From Chlorobiales bacterium (lineage in GTDB: Bacteria > Bacteroidota > Chlorobiia > Chlorobiales > Chlorobiaceae): a stretch of 5,875 bases of DNA. Positions 5,640-5,875 of this stretch are shown here, piece by piece. Under the pieces are notes generated by a model that saw only the letters and a list, made by a program, of their open reading frames with translations, did no database searches and had not been told where the DNA came from. Where the stretch lies: the NCBI GenBank assembly GCA_022360415.1, contig JAKSDB010000232.1:1-5875 (forward strand). Direction: 5' to 3'. The first letter of the stretch is position 1, and every line of letters starts with the position of its first letter. A program made the translations under genes and the position numbers.

Positions 5640-5875
5640 TCAAGCCATAGGGCCAAATATCAAAGCCTCATCGCCGATCTCTAGTTGCTCACAGCTTTTG
5701 GAAAAACTATTGTTTTCCAGTGTGATTCGAAACGTAAGTTCGGATTCCTCAGATGTGGAATCTACAGGTAACCAGCGGTAAGGCAAGTCTAATTCTGTCA
5801 CTTTTGGTGCTATGAGTTTGAGGATGGAATATTGACCTTTTTGGTGCAGAAAACCATTTGGTTTTTCAAAGCTCA
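5640..5875 (-). CDS. Ferredoxin-reductase-like FAD-binding domain protein (5'-partial; ends after the FAD domain)
   Basis: On the reverse strand a frame enters from the right edge and runs 77 codons to TGA (5640-5642). It contains HQKGQYSILKL (10-20), matching the beta-strand with the G-Q-[YF] motif of FNR-type FAD domains; PYRW (31-34), where the family usually has RxYS, here with the Ser lost; ELTFRI (45-50); NNSFSKSCEQLEIGDEA (54-70), and IFGPM (72-76), the typical end of the FAD domain (GxxLxxGDxxxxxGPxG). The NAD(P)-binding domain that normally follows is absent, and no other reverse-strand frame past the stop resembles it. It is therefore either a stand-alone single-domain protein of about 100 aa or a truncated remnant. 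The missing N-terminus prevents a decision. It converges on alaC with a 102-bp gap. The function would be electron transfer, with the partner unknown. Confidence 0.6.
   Translation of the reverse strand, partial: SFEKPNGFLHQKGQYSILKLIAPKVTELDLPYRWLPVDSTSEESELTFRITLENNSFSKSCEQLEIGDEALIFGPMA

Noticed and set aside
1..5875. CRISPR array, tRNA, rRNA or riboswitch
   Set aside because: No regularly spaced repeats, cloverleaf with a conserved T-arm, or known riboswitch core was recognised on either strand by eye.

Overview
The window carries three large genes on the + strand, one very small gene on the + strand, and one gene fragment on the - strand at the right edge. Base composition is even (about half G+C) and gene style is uniform. 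The gene set (a DUF3683-type FAD/Fe-S oxidoreductase, an AlaC-type transaminase and a thio(seleno)oxazole-type radical SAM cassette) fits an anaerobic bacterium. My best guess is a green sulfur bacterium (Chlorobiota), with a Desulfobacterota-like organism as the alternative. This is inference from protein style; there is no rRNA or marker gene to prove it.

Layout. 1-1887: the C-terminal half of a large fused flavin/iron-sulfur oxidoreductase related to D-lactate/glycolate dehydrogenases, cut by the left edge. 2053-2286: a 77-residue Cys/Gly/Ser-rich peptide with a lipoprotein-like leader, read as an SbtA-type RiPP precursor. 2287-2445: a spacer with two hairpins, the second one strong, that probably lets the precursor be made in excess over the enzyme. 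2446-4029: a 527-residue radical SAM/SPASM protein of the SbtM type, the presumed maturase of the peptide. 4030-4325: a noncoding stretch dominated by a ~145-bp element with imperfect terminal inverted repeats and an internal hairpin, which looks like a small non-autonomous mobile or dispersed repeat. 4326-5537: an AlaC-type alanine transaminase. 5640-5875 (-): the C-terminal 77 codons of a ferredoxin-reductase-like FAD domain protein that ends right after the FAD domain, convergent with alaC.

The biological centre is the sbtA-sbtM pair. The small peptide has three GSC units in a strict five-residue period (plus a fourth further on), just after a lipobox-like cysteine. The enzyme has a CxxxCxxC radical SAM site and a SPASM-type Cys-rich tail that normally holds auxiliary Fe-S clusters. 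Together they predict a cysteine-directed, ribosomally made and modified product. No exporter, protease or immunity gene is visible nearby, so either those functions are elsewhere or the lipoprotein-like leader itself provides export. The flanking metabolic genes show no evident functional link to the cassette.
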